DNA of 64,000 nt from JAYZDF01 sp036337945 (lineage in GTDB: Bacteria > Myxococcota > Kuafuiibacteriia > Kuafuiibacteriales > Kuafuiibacteriaceae). Shown here piece after piece: positions 8,040 through 16,636 of this stretch. The stretch's first letter is position 1, and every line of letters starts with the position of its first letter. A model generated the notes under the pieces. That model saw only the letters and a program-made list of their open reading frames with translations. It had not been told where the DNA came from and did no database searches. The stretch spans positions 1 to 64,000 of the forward strand of contig JAYZDF010000124.1 of the NCBI GenBank assembly GCA_036337945.1, read 5' to 3'. The translations under genes and the position numbers were made by a program.

Positions 8040-9812
8040 GAAGTCAGGAGCGTCAGCATCCTCGTGACTGGTGAAACCATTCGCGACATAAAGGTCTTTA
8101 TCTCCATCGTTGTCATAGTCGAAAAAAATATTTCCCCAGGCCCACTCAGCCAACGCGACTTTCTTTTCTGCAGATTTATCCGTCCACACACCGTCTTCAA
8201 ATTCGAACAAGGTATTGCCCGCTGCGAAGGCTTCAAGCAGCTCCTTTGTTTTAGGAGCAAGATCATCGACAAGTGGAATAATTCGATTGCCTGCATGAGA
8301 ATACATATTTGAAATTGAAATCGAATAAGCACCGGTATTGTCGTAGTCGGCCATACTGAAGCCCATGCTGAAGCCTCGGCCTTTGTGAAGGGGGTGAGTA
8401 TTATCTTCCGTGAACAGACCTTTGCCATTGTTTATATAGTAGTTGTTCTGACCATAATCATTGCCGATGAACAGGTCGTAGTCTCCATCTTGGTCAAAGT
8501 CGTAACATTCTGAGACGTAGGAGTACTGTGTTTTTGTAAGGCCTCGCTTTTCACCTTCTTCTCTGAATCGCAAGTTTCCTTGATTTATGAAGAGAAGATT
8601 GCGTGTCCCGTCGGTTCCATTAATAGAGTTAAAGTTTTCGAAGCCCGATTCAGCGTGGTCGTAACCCAAGAATACGAGGTCTAGAAGCTGATCTTTGTTC
8701 ACATCGCAGGCAACTATGCTTTCATAATTCGGTTTCTTTATGCTCGGGAGAGAAAAAGATAAAGCGCCCTTCTTTCGGCGAAACTCGCCTTTCTGGGTCT
8801 CGTAGAGCGCTGCTTCACTTTTCTGGGTCGAGGCAAAAACATGAGTACTTACTAACTCTTCGTCACCATCATTATCGAGGTCTACAGCCAAATAGAATTT
8901 CGCGGAGGCGTTTTCTTGGTCAATGGCATCAATTTTTTGGGGAACAAAACCGCCCGTGCGGTCATTGATAAACAAACGCGCGTCTTTATAGAACCGCGTG
9001 GCAAGTATGTCGTCGTAACCATCACCATCATAATCGAAGACAGAGAGGCCACCGACCGTATTGAGGCGGCGGATATCAATCATTCTCTGCACGTTTTTTT
9101 GGTTTTGTTCAGAGTCGTGTAATCGAAGCCCAACAAACTGGGAAATATCCCGAAAAACAGGTGCCTGGCTTTGAACAAACTGGCCGCCCTGCCATGAGAT
9201 GCGGCGAATTTTCCAACCTGAACCAATTTTTCCTCTCTTCGCTTCGAGTCGAACATCTCCGCTAAGCTCTTGCCTCTTCTCGCCCGCTCCTTTGGATTGA
9301 ATCTTGTACCCGGCAATTTGGAAGTGAACATCTTGCACGGTCGTCAGGCGATCAGCCGCCACGTAAGAATGAAAGACTCGCCAGTTTGCTCGTTCGACCT
9401 GCGTTAATTCTTCAGAGAAACTGACAACGGACCGGATAAACTCTTGCTTTTCCGCAGGGGAATTGGTTGCAGGAACTGAAACTCCGTACACAGACCCTTC
9501 AGGCTTTAGCTTGATTTCGGATTTTTTTGGGAAACTTCCGGAAAAGTCAGCGGAAAAGGCTGAGCCGATCAATTCACCATCACCTGTTTTGACGCCACGC
9601 ATAAGACTTCGAACAACAAGCTTTTTAACTTCGCCGGCCACTTTTTCGGAATAATCAATATTTCGTAAGTAGTCGGCCGGAACCGGAATATCTGCCACTG
9701 TACGGTGTGGAGTCTTCTGGCAGGCTGAAGCCGAACCCAGTAGCGTCAATGCCGACGCCACTAGGTATGAAGCTCGCTTTGCAGAACGATTTATGGGTAA
9801 ACGGCTCACCAC
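8037..9812 (-). CDS. N-terminal part of FG-GAP/VCBS-repeat lipoprotein (CRTAC1/UnbV-like)
   Basis: 591 aa up to the TGA. It has a basic N-terminus, hydrophobic core and lipobox-like GSASAC, so a lipid-anchored exported protein is likely. After a region of about 200 residues without recognised motifs come Ca-binding FG-GAP/VCBS repeats of the form D-x-D-x-D-G-x-D: FDYDGDGYDDI, VDLDNDGDEEL, CDVNKDQLLDLVF, YDFDQDGDYDLFIGNDYG, FFDYDNDGDKDLYVANG. The family normally continues into an ASPIC/UnbV domain, which here lies beyond the TGA in the same frame. The function of such seven-bladed propeller proteins is usually adhesion or surface binding; no partner is visible here. Confidence 0.75.
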   Translation of the reverse strand: MVSRLPINRSAKRASYLVASALTLLGSASACQKTPHRTVADIPVPADYLRNIDYSEKVAGEVKKLVVRSLMRGVKTGDGELIGSAFSADFSGSFPKKSEIKLKPEGSVYGVSVPATNSPAEKQEFIRSVVSFSEELTQVERANWRVFHSYVAADRLTTVQDVHFQIAGYKIQSKGAGEKRQELSGDVRLEAKRGKIGSGWKIRRISWQGGQFVQSQAPVFRDISQFVGLRLHDSEQNQKNVQRMIDIRRLNTVGGLSVFDYDGDGYDDILATRFYKDARLFINDRTGGFVPQKIDAIDQENASAKFYLAVDLDNDGDEELVSTHVFASTQKSEAALYETQKGEFRRKKGALSFSLPSIKKPNYESIVACDVNKDQLLDLVFLGYDHAESGFENFNSINGTDGTRNLLFINQGNLRFREEGEKRGLTKTQYSYVSECYDFDQDGDYDLFIGNDYGQNNYYINNGKGLFTEDNTHPLHKGRGFSMGFSMADYDNTGAYSISISNMYSHAGNRIIPLVDDLAPKTKELLEAFAAGNTLFEFEDGVWTDKSAEKKVALAEWAWGNIFFDYDNDGDKDLYVANGFTSHEDADAPDF

Positions 9813-9931
9813 AGCAACCTGACATACTTTGCATAGGTTTCTTTGAGCCTGTTTTCCAGCACTAAAGCCCTAAATCGAAGCGCGTTGACTGGATTTCGCG
9901 GGAATTGACATGCCGATAGCTCTCGTCGAAG

Positions 9932-10348
9932 GTGTTCGATGTGGACAAATCATCCTCAAAAAGACTTCGTGATTTACTTGCATCACTCTCACCAGAAATA
10001 AGGCCGGGCACTTTTGTATTTGTTTCAGTCCCTCACGGGTCCCAACAACTGACCAAGCTTGATCCGATGGGCTGGTTTCAAGAGGATGAGGGAATAAGTG
10101 CTATTGTCCCCGAAGAGAACGCTCGAGACATGGAATTCGATACTGTATTTCGGTGTATCAAACTCGGAGTAAATTCGAAGCTGAACGATGTGGGTCTTAC
10201 GGCAGCAGTCTCCACAGCGCTAGCGGAGGCCGGGATTTCTGCGAATGTCGTCGCTGCTCTACAGCATGACTATATTTTTGTTCCAAAAGCGAAAGCCGAA
10301 CAGGCCCTAGCAGTCCTGATGAAGCTATCTGAACACTCGTGGTCCTGA
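9932..10348 (+). CDS. ACT-domain protein (DUF2241/ACT_3 type)
   Basis: 138 aa from GTG 9932. It matches the two-ACT-domain family by VFVSVPHG, PMGWFQEDEGISAIVPEENA, FRCIKLGVNSKLNDVGLTAAVSTALAEAGIS and HDYIFVPKAKAEQALAVL. Length is as usual for the family. ACT domains bind small ligands, often amino acids; no target enzyme is adjacent. It stands alone between divergent and unrelated genes. A short inverted repeat (AACGGG-CCT-CCCGTT) follows about 70 bases after the stop but has no T-tract. Confidence 0.8.
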   Translation: MFDVDKSSSKRLRDLLASLSPEIRPGTFVFVSVPHGSQQLTKLDPMGWFQEDEGISAIVPEENARDMEFDTVFRCIKLGVNSKLNDVGLTAAVSTALAEAGISANVVAALQHDYIFVPKAKAEQALAVLMKLSEHSWS

Positions 10349-10480
10349 CAGCCTGGCGAAGGAAACTATTTTATGCCGTTGGAATAACAAGAATCGATTC
10401 ACGGACTGAGCGCCACAAAACGGGCCTCCCGTTCCGGCTTCAACTACAATTATTCAAAGAAATCCATAAGTTGCTTATCA

Positions 10481-10521
10481 CCCCGCCAGCCTTGACAGAA
10501 TTCAGCGCGGGGACGTAAATA
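10481..10521 (+). promoter_or_regulatory. Candidate promoter of the copper operon with inverted repeat
   Basis: A perfect -35 hexamer TTGACA lies at 10492-10497, followed after 18 bases by TAAATA (10516-10521). The -35 sits inside an inverted repeat CCCCGC (10481-10486) / GCGGGG (10507-10512), a plausible operator. It is 38 bases upstream of the ATG at 10559. The dyad does not match the CueR operator pattern I know. Confidence 0.4.
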
Positions 10522-10558
10522 GAAGCTAACATTGAGCGGGCCGTTAAAAATATTGCTT

Positions 10559-10936
10559 ATGCGACTACTCGCCAGTGCGTTCATCGTACTCGCTATCGCG
10601 CCCGCCTCCTCGATCAGTGAGACCTTGTATTTTTGCGCGATGAGCGACGGCTATCGCGAGCAATGCTGCTGCAAGCCCCAAGCCTCCTCTGGAGAACTTG
10701 CCCAAATAAGCGCCGGTCAGTGTGCGAAAAGTATTGATATCGAAGGCTTTCATCGAGTGTTCTCTTCTGAACGAGCTGAGAGAGAAAATCGAGGCGACAG
10801 CACAGCGAACATCGCGCGTGAGAGCATCGCGTTTCCTTCAACGCCTTCGATTAGGGCGACCTTCGCGCTTTCTGCCGAAAGGCACAGAGCAGATAAGCAA
10901 CATCTACGAATCCTGCAGTGTACCTGGCTGATCTGA
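10559..10936 (+). CDS. Small secreted Cys-containing protein preceding the copper operon
   Basis: 125 aa from ATG 10559 (a TTG at 10532 is in frame but less likely). A signal peptide (MRLLASAFIVLAIAPASSISE) is followed by TLYFCAMSDGYREQCCCKP, four cysteines and two methionines in a cluster that could bind soft metals. The C-terminal half is basic and not recognisable. It lies 107 bases upstream of the multicopper oxidase on the same strand, downstream of a good promoter, so a role in metal sensing or handling is a reasonable guess only. Confidence 0.5.
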   Translation: MRLLASAFIVLAIAPASSISETLYFCAMSDGYREQCCCKPQASSGELAQISAGQCAKSIDIEGFHRVFSSERAERENRGDSTANIARESIAFPSTPSIRATFALSAERHRADKQHLRILQCTWLI

Positions 10937-11043
10937 TCATTACTTCCCTCAGCCGCCAGATGAGTCTGGCCTTACTACAGACAGAAATTTGAGTCACCGG
11001 CAAGATACGAGAGTTCGCCTGTGGCTTTACGGAGACATCAAAA

Positions 11044-12372
11044 ATGGTAACGAGAAGAGAAATTCTCTCCGCGGGCGCAATTGTGGCTGGTGGATTGACG
11101 GTAAGCAAGAAAGCTCAAGCTTCCGCAAATGGTAAATCGAGAAAGTGGGAAAGTTCGTATAGCGGCCATAAACGTGAAGCAATGCGTCCTGGCAGACCAG
11201 GTAAGGACTATCAACCAGTGGTCACACCCGGCAACACCACGTTGCCCTTCAAGATTGTTGATGGGGTAAAGGTATTTCATCTGATTGCAGAAGAAGTAGA
11301 GCACGAATTCTGCCCGGGTTTGAAATCCACTTGTTGGGGATACAACGGAAGGGTTCACGGTCCAACGATTGAGGCCGTTGAAGGAGATAAGGTCCGCGTT
11401 TATGTGACCAATCGTCTCATTGCACCTACGACCGTTCATTGGCACGGCGTGTTTTTGCCTAGCGGGATGGATGGTGTCGGTGGTCTCAATCAAGCCCCAA
11501 TCAAACCTGGCGAAACATTTATGTACGAGTGGACGTTTCGGCAGCATGGAACATTCATGTACCACTCCCATCATGACGAAATGACGCAGATGGCATTGGG
11601 AATGATGGGTATGATCGTAGTTCATCCTCGAAGACCAGCTCGAAATTACCGAGTGGACCGCGATTTCGTGATCATGCTGAGTGAGTGGAGTATCAAGCCA
11701 GGAACGTCCAGACCAAACTCAATTGCAATGAATGACTTCAATGTCCTTACAATGAATGCCCGTGCATTTCCGGGAACTGAAGCACTGGTATGCAAAAAAG
11801 GTGACCGAGTTCGTATTCGCATTGGGAACCTCAGCGCCATGGACCATCACTCTATTCATCTGCATGGTCATTACTTCAAAGTAGTGGCGACAGATGGAGG
11901 ACAAATTCCAGTTTCCGCACAGTGGCCAGAAACCACTGTGATCGTGCCTACTGGTGCAAGCAGAGATATCGAGTTCATCGCCTCAGAAGAAGGAGACTGG
12001 GCCTTTCACTGCCATATGACCCATCACGGCATGAATCAGATGGGCCACGATTTTCCAAATATGATCGGCGCGAACATTGCAAATTTAGACGAACAGGTTC
12101 GAAGACTTTTACCGGGATACATGACGATGGGGCATGACGGTATGGGTGAACACGTATTGATGGAGATGCCCGCTCCTCCGAATAGTATTCCTATGCTGGG
12201 CGCAAAAGGTCCGCATGGGGGAATAACGATGGGCGGAATGTTCAGCATCGTCAAAGTCAGAAAAAAAGTCTCGGCAGACTATCGCGACCCGGGCTGGTAT
12301 CAAGCACCAAAAGAAACGATAGCAAAACAAGCGACCGCTGAAGCGTTGGAGAAGGATGGCATCATAACATGA
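11044..12372 (+). CDS. Multicopper oxidase, Tat-exported, copper-resistance type
   Basis: 442 aa with Tat-like start MVTRREILSAGAIVAGG and a GGAG ribosome site. All four copper-site motifs are present: HWHG (132-135), HSHH (174-177), HLHGHYF (from 272) and HCHMTHHGMNQM (322-333), the last giving the T1 copper Cys323, His328 and axial Met333. The Met-rich tail (GMMGM, MTMGHDGMGEH, GITMGGM) resembles copper-dealing oxidases such as CopA/CueO-like enzymes. It probably oxidises Cu(I) or phenolics in the periplasm. Its stop overlaps the next lipoprotein start (ATGA), forming an operon with a TolC-like exporter. Confidence 0.88.
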   Translation: MVTRREILSAGAIVAGGLTVSKKAQASANGKSRKWESSYSGHKREAMRPGRPGKDYQPVVTPGNTTLPFKIVDGVKVFHLIAEEVEHEFCPGLKSTCWGYNGRVHGPTIEAVEGDKVRVYVTNRLIAPTTVHWHGVFLPSGMDGVGGLNQAPIKPGETFMYEWTFRQHGTFMYHSHHDEMTQMALGMMGMIVVHPRRPARNYRVDRDFVIMLSEWSIKPGTSRPNSIAMNDFNVLTMNARAFPGTEALVCKKGDRVRIRIGNLSAMDHHSIHLHGHYFKVVATDGGQIPVSAQWPETTVIVPTGASRDIEFIASEEGDWAFHCHMTHHGMNQMGHDFPNMIGANIANLDEQVRRLLPGYMTMGHDGMGEHVLMEMPAPPNSIPMLGAKGPHGGITMGGMFSIVKVRKKVSADYRDPGWYQAPKETIAKQATAEALEKDGIIT

Positions 12373-12695
12373 AATATTTGATCCTCGCTGTGCTATTCGG
12401 CGTTTCAGCATGTGCAGCTTCCACCGTGCTTGATCAATCAGGCGATAATCACCCAGCGAATAGTGCGTCGGGAGGAAACGCTAAGGTCACCGAACACACT
12501 AAATTAGATTTTTCGAGTGATCAGTTTCGGTCCAGGGCAAGAGTAAAGTCTGGACATCATCACCATCACCATCAGCCATCATCGAGACCAGCATCGCAAC
12601 CATCATCGAGACCGGCATCGCAACCATCATCGAGACCAGCATCGCAGCCTTCGTCGCAGCATCCACATGGACATGAGGGACACCACCATGACTAA
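12369..12695 (+). CDS. His-rich, PSSRPASQ-repeat lipoprotein
   Basis: 108 aa. Signal peptide with lipobox (LFGVSAC-A) predicts a lipid-anchored periplasmic or outer-membrane protein. After a short spacer comes six consecutive His, then three copies of PSSRPASQ, then a His-rich tail (QHPHGHEGHHHD). The spacer is extended and flexible; the His clusters at both ends are likely metal-binding. It overlaps the multicopper oxidase by 4 bases and the TolC-like gene by 8 bases, so all three are co-translated. A periplasmic copper sponge or shuttle is the likely role (inference). Confidence 0.65.
   Translation: MKYLILAVLFGVSACAASTVLDQSGDNHPANSASGGNAKVTEHTKLDFSSDQFRSRARVKSGHHHHHHQPSSRPASQPSSRPASQPSSRPASQPSSQHPHGHEGHHHD
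12576..12660 (+). repeat. 24-bp tandem repeat inside the His-rich lipoprotein gene
   Basis: Three nearly identical 24-base units start at 12576, 12600 and 12624 (beginning CCATCATCGAGACC), with a degenerate partial fourth. They encode PSSRPASQ. Unit length is a multiple of three, so copy-number change would keep the frame. Confidence 0.85.
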
Positions 12696-14103
12696 GTTGA
12701 ACGCATTACCCATTCCAATATTGTTCCTCTTATCTTGTTCTTCGAGCCAGCCTCATTTCTCGAGGATAACAAGTCATTTGCCAGATCAAAATGTTTTCAA
12801 AAACGTGGCTGCAGCGACGTTACGAGACAATGATTCAAAGACCACCAGCCGCCGGATTGAAGAACTCCTCAAAAAAGGTTTGAATCCGAATGACGCCGTC
12901 ACAATCGCGCTACTCAACAACCGCGAACTTCAAGCGAAATTCGCGCGTATTGGCTTAACGCAGGCGCAAATTCAGGGGTCACTGCCTGAAAACCCAGCCG
13001 CAGGTACGACCCTTATCGTAGACGGGCACGACTCGCTTTCCTATGAAGCTCATTTCTCACACAATCTTGCGAGTGTTCTTCACGCTACAAGACAGCGCGC
13101 AACACTCCGGCATCAACTCGCCGCGGAGCATAAGCTCGCCGCGACTGAGGTGATGCGCCTGGCCCTTAATACCCGAAAGGCCTACCATGCCTTCGTAGCT
13201 GCACTCGCTAAGCGTGAACTTCAACGTGAAATCATGAGTTCCGAAGCAGCCGCTCAAGAACTAACAAAAAGGCTCGATCAGGCGGGGAACATCACGAAAC
13301 TGGATTTCATGCTGTCAAAATCTCAATTTGAGACCGCGAAACTGAAGTTTTCTGAATTTGAAAACGCGGTTGTGAGAAGAAAAGAAGCTTTGAATCGACT
13401 TATGGGACTTTGGGGGGAACAGACGAACTGGCAGGCTTCAACCAACTTTGACGAATTGAAAATCACCATCCCAAAGTTCGGCAAATTAGAGTCCGCAGTT
13501 GTGGATTCGAGTCTCGAGCTCTCACGAATCAGCGACCAGATTCGCTTTCAATCCGCTCAAGTGGGCCTCGCTCGCCAGAGAGCTTGGTTACCTAATTTCT
13601 CCGTAGGTTGGAAAGCTTCAAATGATAACGACATCGCGCACAACGGCCCGATGCTCGGTTTTACTCTCCCGCTTTTTAGTTCAGCTGACATCATGACTGG
13701 AATGGCTCAAGTACGTCTTCAGCAGCTTGAGAACATCTACTATTCAAAAGCAGTTGAAATCCGCTCGTTCGCACGCGAGAAGGCCTTCCAAGTCGCCACC
13801 TTGCGTGAGCAAACCGAAGTGTACGAAGCGCAGATTGTACCACTTAGCCGATCTATCGTAGATTTTGCGCAGCTCGAATATAACGGAATGCAGATCGGCT
13901 TATTCAAACTCGTCGCTTACAAGAAAGCGCAATTCGAGCATGCGATACAATTTATCAACAGGCGACTCATGTTGAACAATGCATCTTTAGAACTTGCGGC
14001 AGCAATCAACGGTTACGTCGATGTTTCCTCCCCTCCTCCGCAGACAATGCCAGCAATGACTCAGCAGCAGGTGAATATTCAACCCTTGCACGCTGGCCAC
14101 TAA
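12688..14103 (+). CDS. TolC/CusC-like outer-membrane efflux lipoprotein
   Basis: 471 aa from ATG 12688, chosen because it gives a short lipoprotein signal (MTKLNALPIPILFLLSC-SSS). The rest is long amphipathic helix with family hallmarks: DAVTIALLNNRELQA near the start, QAQIQGSLPENPA, and a second half of the same pattern (QVGLARQRAWLPNFSVGW, GPMLGFTLPLF). This is the outer membrane factor fold (TolC, CusC, OprM). Its operon with the multicopper oxidase suggests copper efflux, but no inner-membrane RND pump or membrane-fusion protein follows, so partners must lie elsewhere. Confidence 0.82.
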   Translation: MTKLNALPIPILFLLSCSSSQPHFSRITSHLPDQNVFKNVAAATLRDNDSKTTSRRIEELLKKGLNPNDAVTIALLNNRELQAKFARIGLTQAQIQGSLPENPAAGTTLIVDGHDSLSYEAHFSHNLASVLHATRQRATLRHQLAAEHKLAATEVMRLALNTRKAYHAFVAALAKRELQREIMSSEAAAQELTKRLDQAGNITKLDFMLSKSQFETAKLKFSEFENAVVRRKEALNRLMGLWGEQTNWQASTNFDELKITIPKFGKLESAVVDSSLELSRISDQIRFQSAQVGLARQRAWLPNFSVGWKASNDNDIAHNGPMLGFTLPLFSSADIMTGMAQVRLQQLENIYYSKAVEIRSFAREKAFQVATLREQTEVYEAQIVPLSRSIVDFAQLEYNGMQIGLFKLVAYKKAQFEHAIQFINRRLMLNNASLELAAAINGYVDVSSPPPQTMPAMTQQQVNIQPLHAGH

Positions 14104-14145
14104 ATTGGGCATCACAGCCTCGTGCGGGCGAACTTATCAACAGAA

Positions 14146-15279
14146 CTACTTGCAGTCGTTTACGGCAAGATGCTCAAGGAATTGCTCTATCGCCCAAGTA
14201 GAGATTTGCCCTGAAGGGCCGTTTAGATTCGCGTCACATCCATGAGTAGCCCAAGGCAGGTGAACCAAAGCGGTTTTGACATCCAAAGAGTTCAGTTTAT
14301 CTACTAAACGACGGCTTTGACGAATACTGACGAGTCGATCCATACCACCGTGAATCAATAAGGTAGGAGGCACCTGTCCATCCACAAATTGATAAGGCGA
14401 TGCCAGCGCGTACGCTGTCGTTGCCGTCGCCGGTGTTCCTCCCAAGAACTCGGAAAGTGTCTTAGGTGTGTCAAGAATATGGGATGGCGCAGGATTCTCC
14501 CAGCTCCAATTCATATCGTTGGGCGCGTAGTACGCAAATACCCCTCGGACATTTAGCTCAGGCTGTCCGTACGCCGCAGTCAATGCGAGATGTCCACCTG
14601 CAGACCTTCCGCCGAGTACCACGCAACTTGGATTGAAACCAAACTGTACGCTTCTCTCTGTAAGCCATGTAAGGGCGTCGCTGATGTCATCTAATTGCGC
14701 GGGAAAAACAAATTCAGGGGCGAGTCTGTAAGTGAGAGCCGCCACTGCAAAACCTTTGCTCGCCAAATAATGATTAATGGCCGGCAATTGCGTGTAATCT
14801 CCACTGTTCCACGAGCCACCGTGAATCATTACAACCAACGGACGTTGAGCGTTTGCTTGAGCGTTGTAAAACTCCAATTCTAAAGTGACTTGCTCTTCGT
14901 TCTTGTACGTGTGCCTTTCGATGACCTGCTTTTTAGACGAAAAATCAAACAGGTCTGCCAAGCGGAATGCTGAATCAGACGAATCATTTGAAATGAATAC
15001 CTTCAACGCCATTCGAGTTTTGGGCGCTATTAGCACTGCATTTAAAACCGGTTTTACGAATAGAAGCGCCGAGACAAGAAAGGAGGCGGTCACCCATAAA
15101 GGCACAGGCGATATGCGCGTGTACAGTGCCAGAGCAATGCATAGCAATGCGACGAAATATCCCCACTCCGATGTTGCGACCGACAGCTTCCAAAAGATGC
15201 CATGAGGTAGCGGAAGTATATTCAAGGAACTGACTATGAGCGTAATAATCGCGACAATCTCTATCCAGCTCAATCTCAT
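14146..15279 (-). CDS. Membrane-anchored alpha/beta hydrolase (BD-FAE/lipase-esterase type)
   Basis: 377 aa. Two or three N-terminal hydrophobic segments (about residues 5-75) precede an alpha/beta-hydrolase domain. The oxyanion motif is HGGSW, the nucleophile elbow GRSAGG, the acid lies in LLIHGGMDRLV and the catalytic His in WATHGCD. The HGG motif and GxSxGG elbow indicate the hormone-sensitive-lipase/feruloyl-esterase-like group. It probably acts on esters at the membrane. It converges on the TolC-like gene with 42 bases between the stops. Confidence 0.8.
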   Translation of the reverse strand: MRLSWIEIVAIITLIVSSLNILPLPHGIFWKLSVATSEWGYFVALLCIALALYTRISPVPLWVTASFLVSALLFVKPVLNAVLIAPKTRMALKVFISNDSSDSAFRLADLFDFSSKKQVIERHTYKNEEQVTLELEFYNAQANAQRPLVVMIHGGSWNSGDYTQLPAINHYLASKGFAVAALTYRLAPEFVFPAQLDDISDALTWLTERSVQFGFNPSCVVLGGRSAGGHLALTAAYGQPELNVRGVFAYYAPNDMNWSWENPAPSHILDTPKTLSEFLGGTPATATTAYALASPYQFVDGQVPPTLLIHGGMDRLVSIRQSRRLVDKLNSLDVKTALVHLPWATHGCDANLNGPSGQISTWAIEQFLEHLAVNDCK

Positions 15280-15593
15280 ATGTGTGTACCAACAGCTTCA
15301 ATCATCATCTACGGATGTCTCTCTGCATAAGTAAAAGTGTTAATCCCAAGACTTATTGTAGCACCAGAATATGTTCCGTTGCTTGTGTGTCACGTTCATT
15401 CTTACTTTTAGACCTTCCGCTCAACTATTTTTAAGCCGAGGTAGTATACCTAATGAGTATTTCGGATTGAGTGTGAATTTGTATACGCGTAAAAGCGAGC
15501 AGAAACATAAGTCAATTTAGCTTGACCCAAGAATTTTTTACGAATCTTATTCTTCAATCACAGAACCGCAAGTGAACCGAATACGGTTTTTCT
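15280..15593. other. Intergenic stretch without recognised feature
   Basis: An AT-rich 314-base gap between the hydrolase start and the end of the small lipoprotein, both on the minus strand. No convincing open frame, tRNA or terminator hairpin is seen; it should hold the hydrolase promoter. Confidence 0.5.
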
Positions 15594-15839
15594 CTAATTC
15601 GTTGGCCCTGGACGCGGATCGAGTGGTTTTTTACCTATATCGCGGCACGCACAAATCTCGCATCCCTTCCGGTCGATTTCACAATCACGCTCTTGATGGG
15701 CACATAAAGGCTTATATTCAATACAATCACCGCGACCAAAGTCTTTTACGGTTACACACGCCTGCAAAGCGAGCAGCGCCGCAAACATCAACATTCTTCT
15801 CCAAATCGATCTCAAGCTAGGTATTCCCGAGTAATCCAC
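15594..15839 (-). CDS. Small Cys-rich lipoprotein
   Basis: 81 aa from GTG 15839 (66 aa from ATG 15794). The core MLMFAALLALQAC is a lipoprotein signal with lipobox LQAC. The short mature part has seven cysteines in a patterned array (GDCIEYKPLCAHQERDCEIDRKGCEICACRD), suggesting a small disulfide-bonded or Kazal-like fold on the cell surface. It stands alone; function unknown. Confidence 0.55.
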   Translation of the reverse strand: MDYSGIPSLRSIWRRMLMFAALLALQACVTVKDFGRGDCIEYKPLCAHQERDCEIDRKGCEICACRDIGKKPLDPRPGPTN

Positions 15840-15943
15840 ACCTCAGTTATAACAAATGTAAGATATTTCGAAACGGTGCAATTTGAGCGGTTTTGAAATT
15901 TCTCGGTATTGTGGCATCATCTCGTCCTTACCAAGGGATACTC

Positions 15944-16597
15944 ATGACGTTAGGAGCCGCATTTCGATATTTTGTCACGCATCCATCGCCCTGGTTGCTG
16001 TTAGCGATATGCTCTTCGTTTTGGGGCACTCGTGCCTACCTCGCACTTACAGGACAAGATCCGTTTAACTCCGTCGAATTGTATGTTGCTTTCGGCATCC
16101 TCATTTATTGGCCCTTTCAAGAATGGTGGATGCATAAGTGGCTTCTCCATTTCGGTACCATAAAAATTTTTGGAAAGACCTTTGAGCCACACTTCGCAAA
16201 AACCCACAGATTTCATCATGAAGAACCGGAAAATATGAAGTTCACCTTCTTGCCAGCGGCCCACATCCTAAGCTCTCTCGTTGTCTTTACCGGCGTTGGC
16301 TATTTAGTGACCTCGAGCATTGCTCACACCGCTGTATTCATGGGTTGCGCTTCTCTTTCAACACTTTTGTACGAATGGACGCATTACCTCACCCACACTC
16401 GTTATAAACCAAGAGGAAAGTATTACCGGCGAATTTGGCAGCTCCATCGCTGGCATCACTATAAGCACGAAGGGTACTGGTTCTCATTTACCGTGCCCTA
16501 CCTCGATGGTTGGTTCGGAACAGGTCCAGACCCAAAAGGAGTAGAGCGTTCACCTACTGCACGAACTCTGGGTGGGGACCCACACGAACAACTTTAG
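15944..16597 (+). CDS. Sterol desaturase/fatty acid hydroxylase-family membrane enzyme
   Basis: 217 aa from ATG 15944, preceded by AAGGGA at suitable spacing (a TTG at 15893 is in frame). The di-iron histidine boxes are visible: HKWLLH, HFAKTHRFHH, HYLTH and LHRWHHYKH. Hydrophobic spans lie between them, as in the integral-membrane fatty-acid-hydroxylase superfamily. Likely an O2-dependent hydroxylase or desaturase of a lipid; the substrate cannot be told from sequence. Convergent with the permease gene, 39 bases apart. Confidence 0.8.
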   Translation: MTLGAAFRYFVTHPSPWLLLAICSSFWGTRAYLALTGQDPFNSVELYVAFGILIYWPFQEWWMHKWLLHFGTIKIFGKTFEPHFAKTHRFHHEEPENMKFTFLPAAHILSSLVVFTGVGYLVTSSIAHTAVFMGCASLSTLLYEWTHYLTHTRYKPRGKYYRRIWQLHRWHHYKHEGYWFSFTVPYLDGWFGTGPDPKGVERSPTARTLGGDPHEQL

Positions 16598-16636
16598 TCT
16601 ATTCGGCTTTCAAGGATGTTCTTCCTTTACCGAAAC

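Noticed and set aside
7994..8428. Minus-strand 144-codon frame overlapping the TGA region
   Set aside because: It is a different frame over a strong FG-GAP gene and its translation has no recognisable features.
12558..12575. Six consecutive His codons that look like a cloning tag
   Set aside because: They lie inside a natural gene, next to more His-rich sequence and repeats, with no vector sequence around.
12576..12660. Tandem repeats that could suggest a CRISPR or structural repeat
   Set aside because: Units are 24 bp without spacers and encode PSSRPASQ in frame within a lipoprotein gene.
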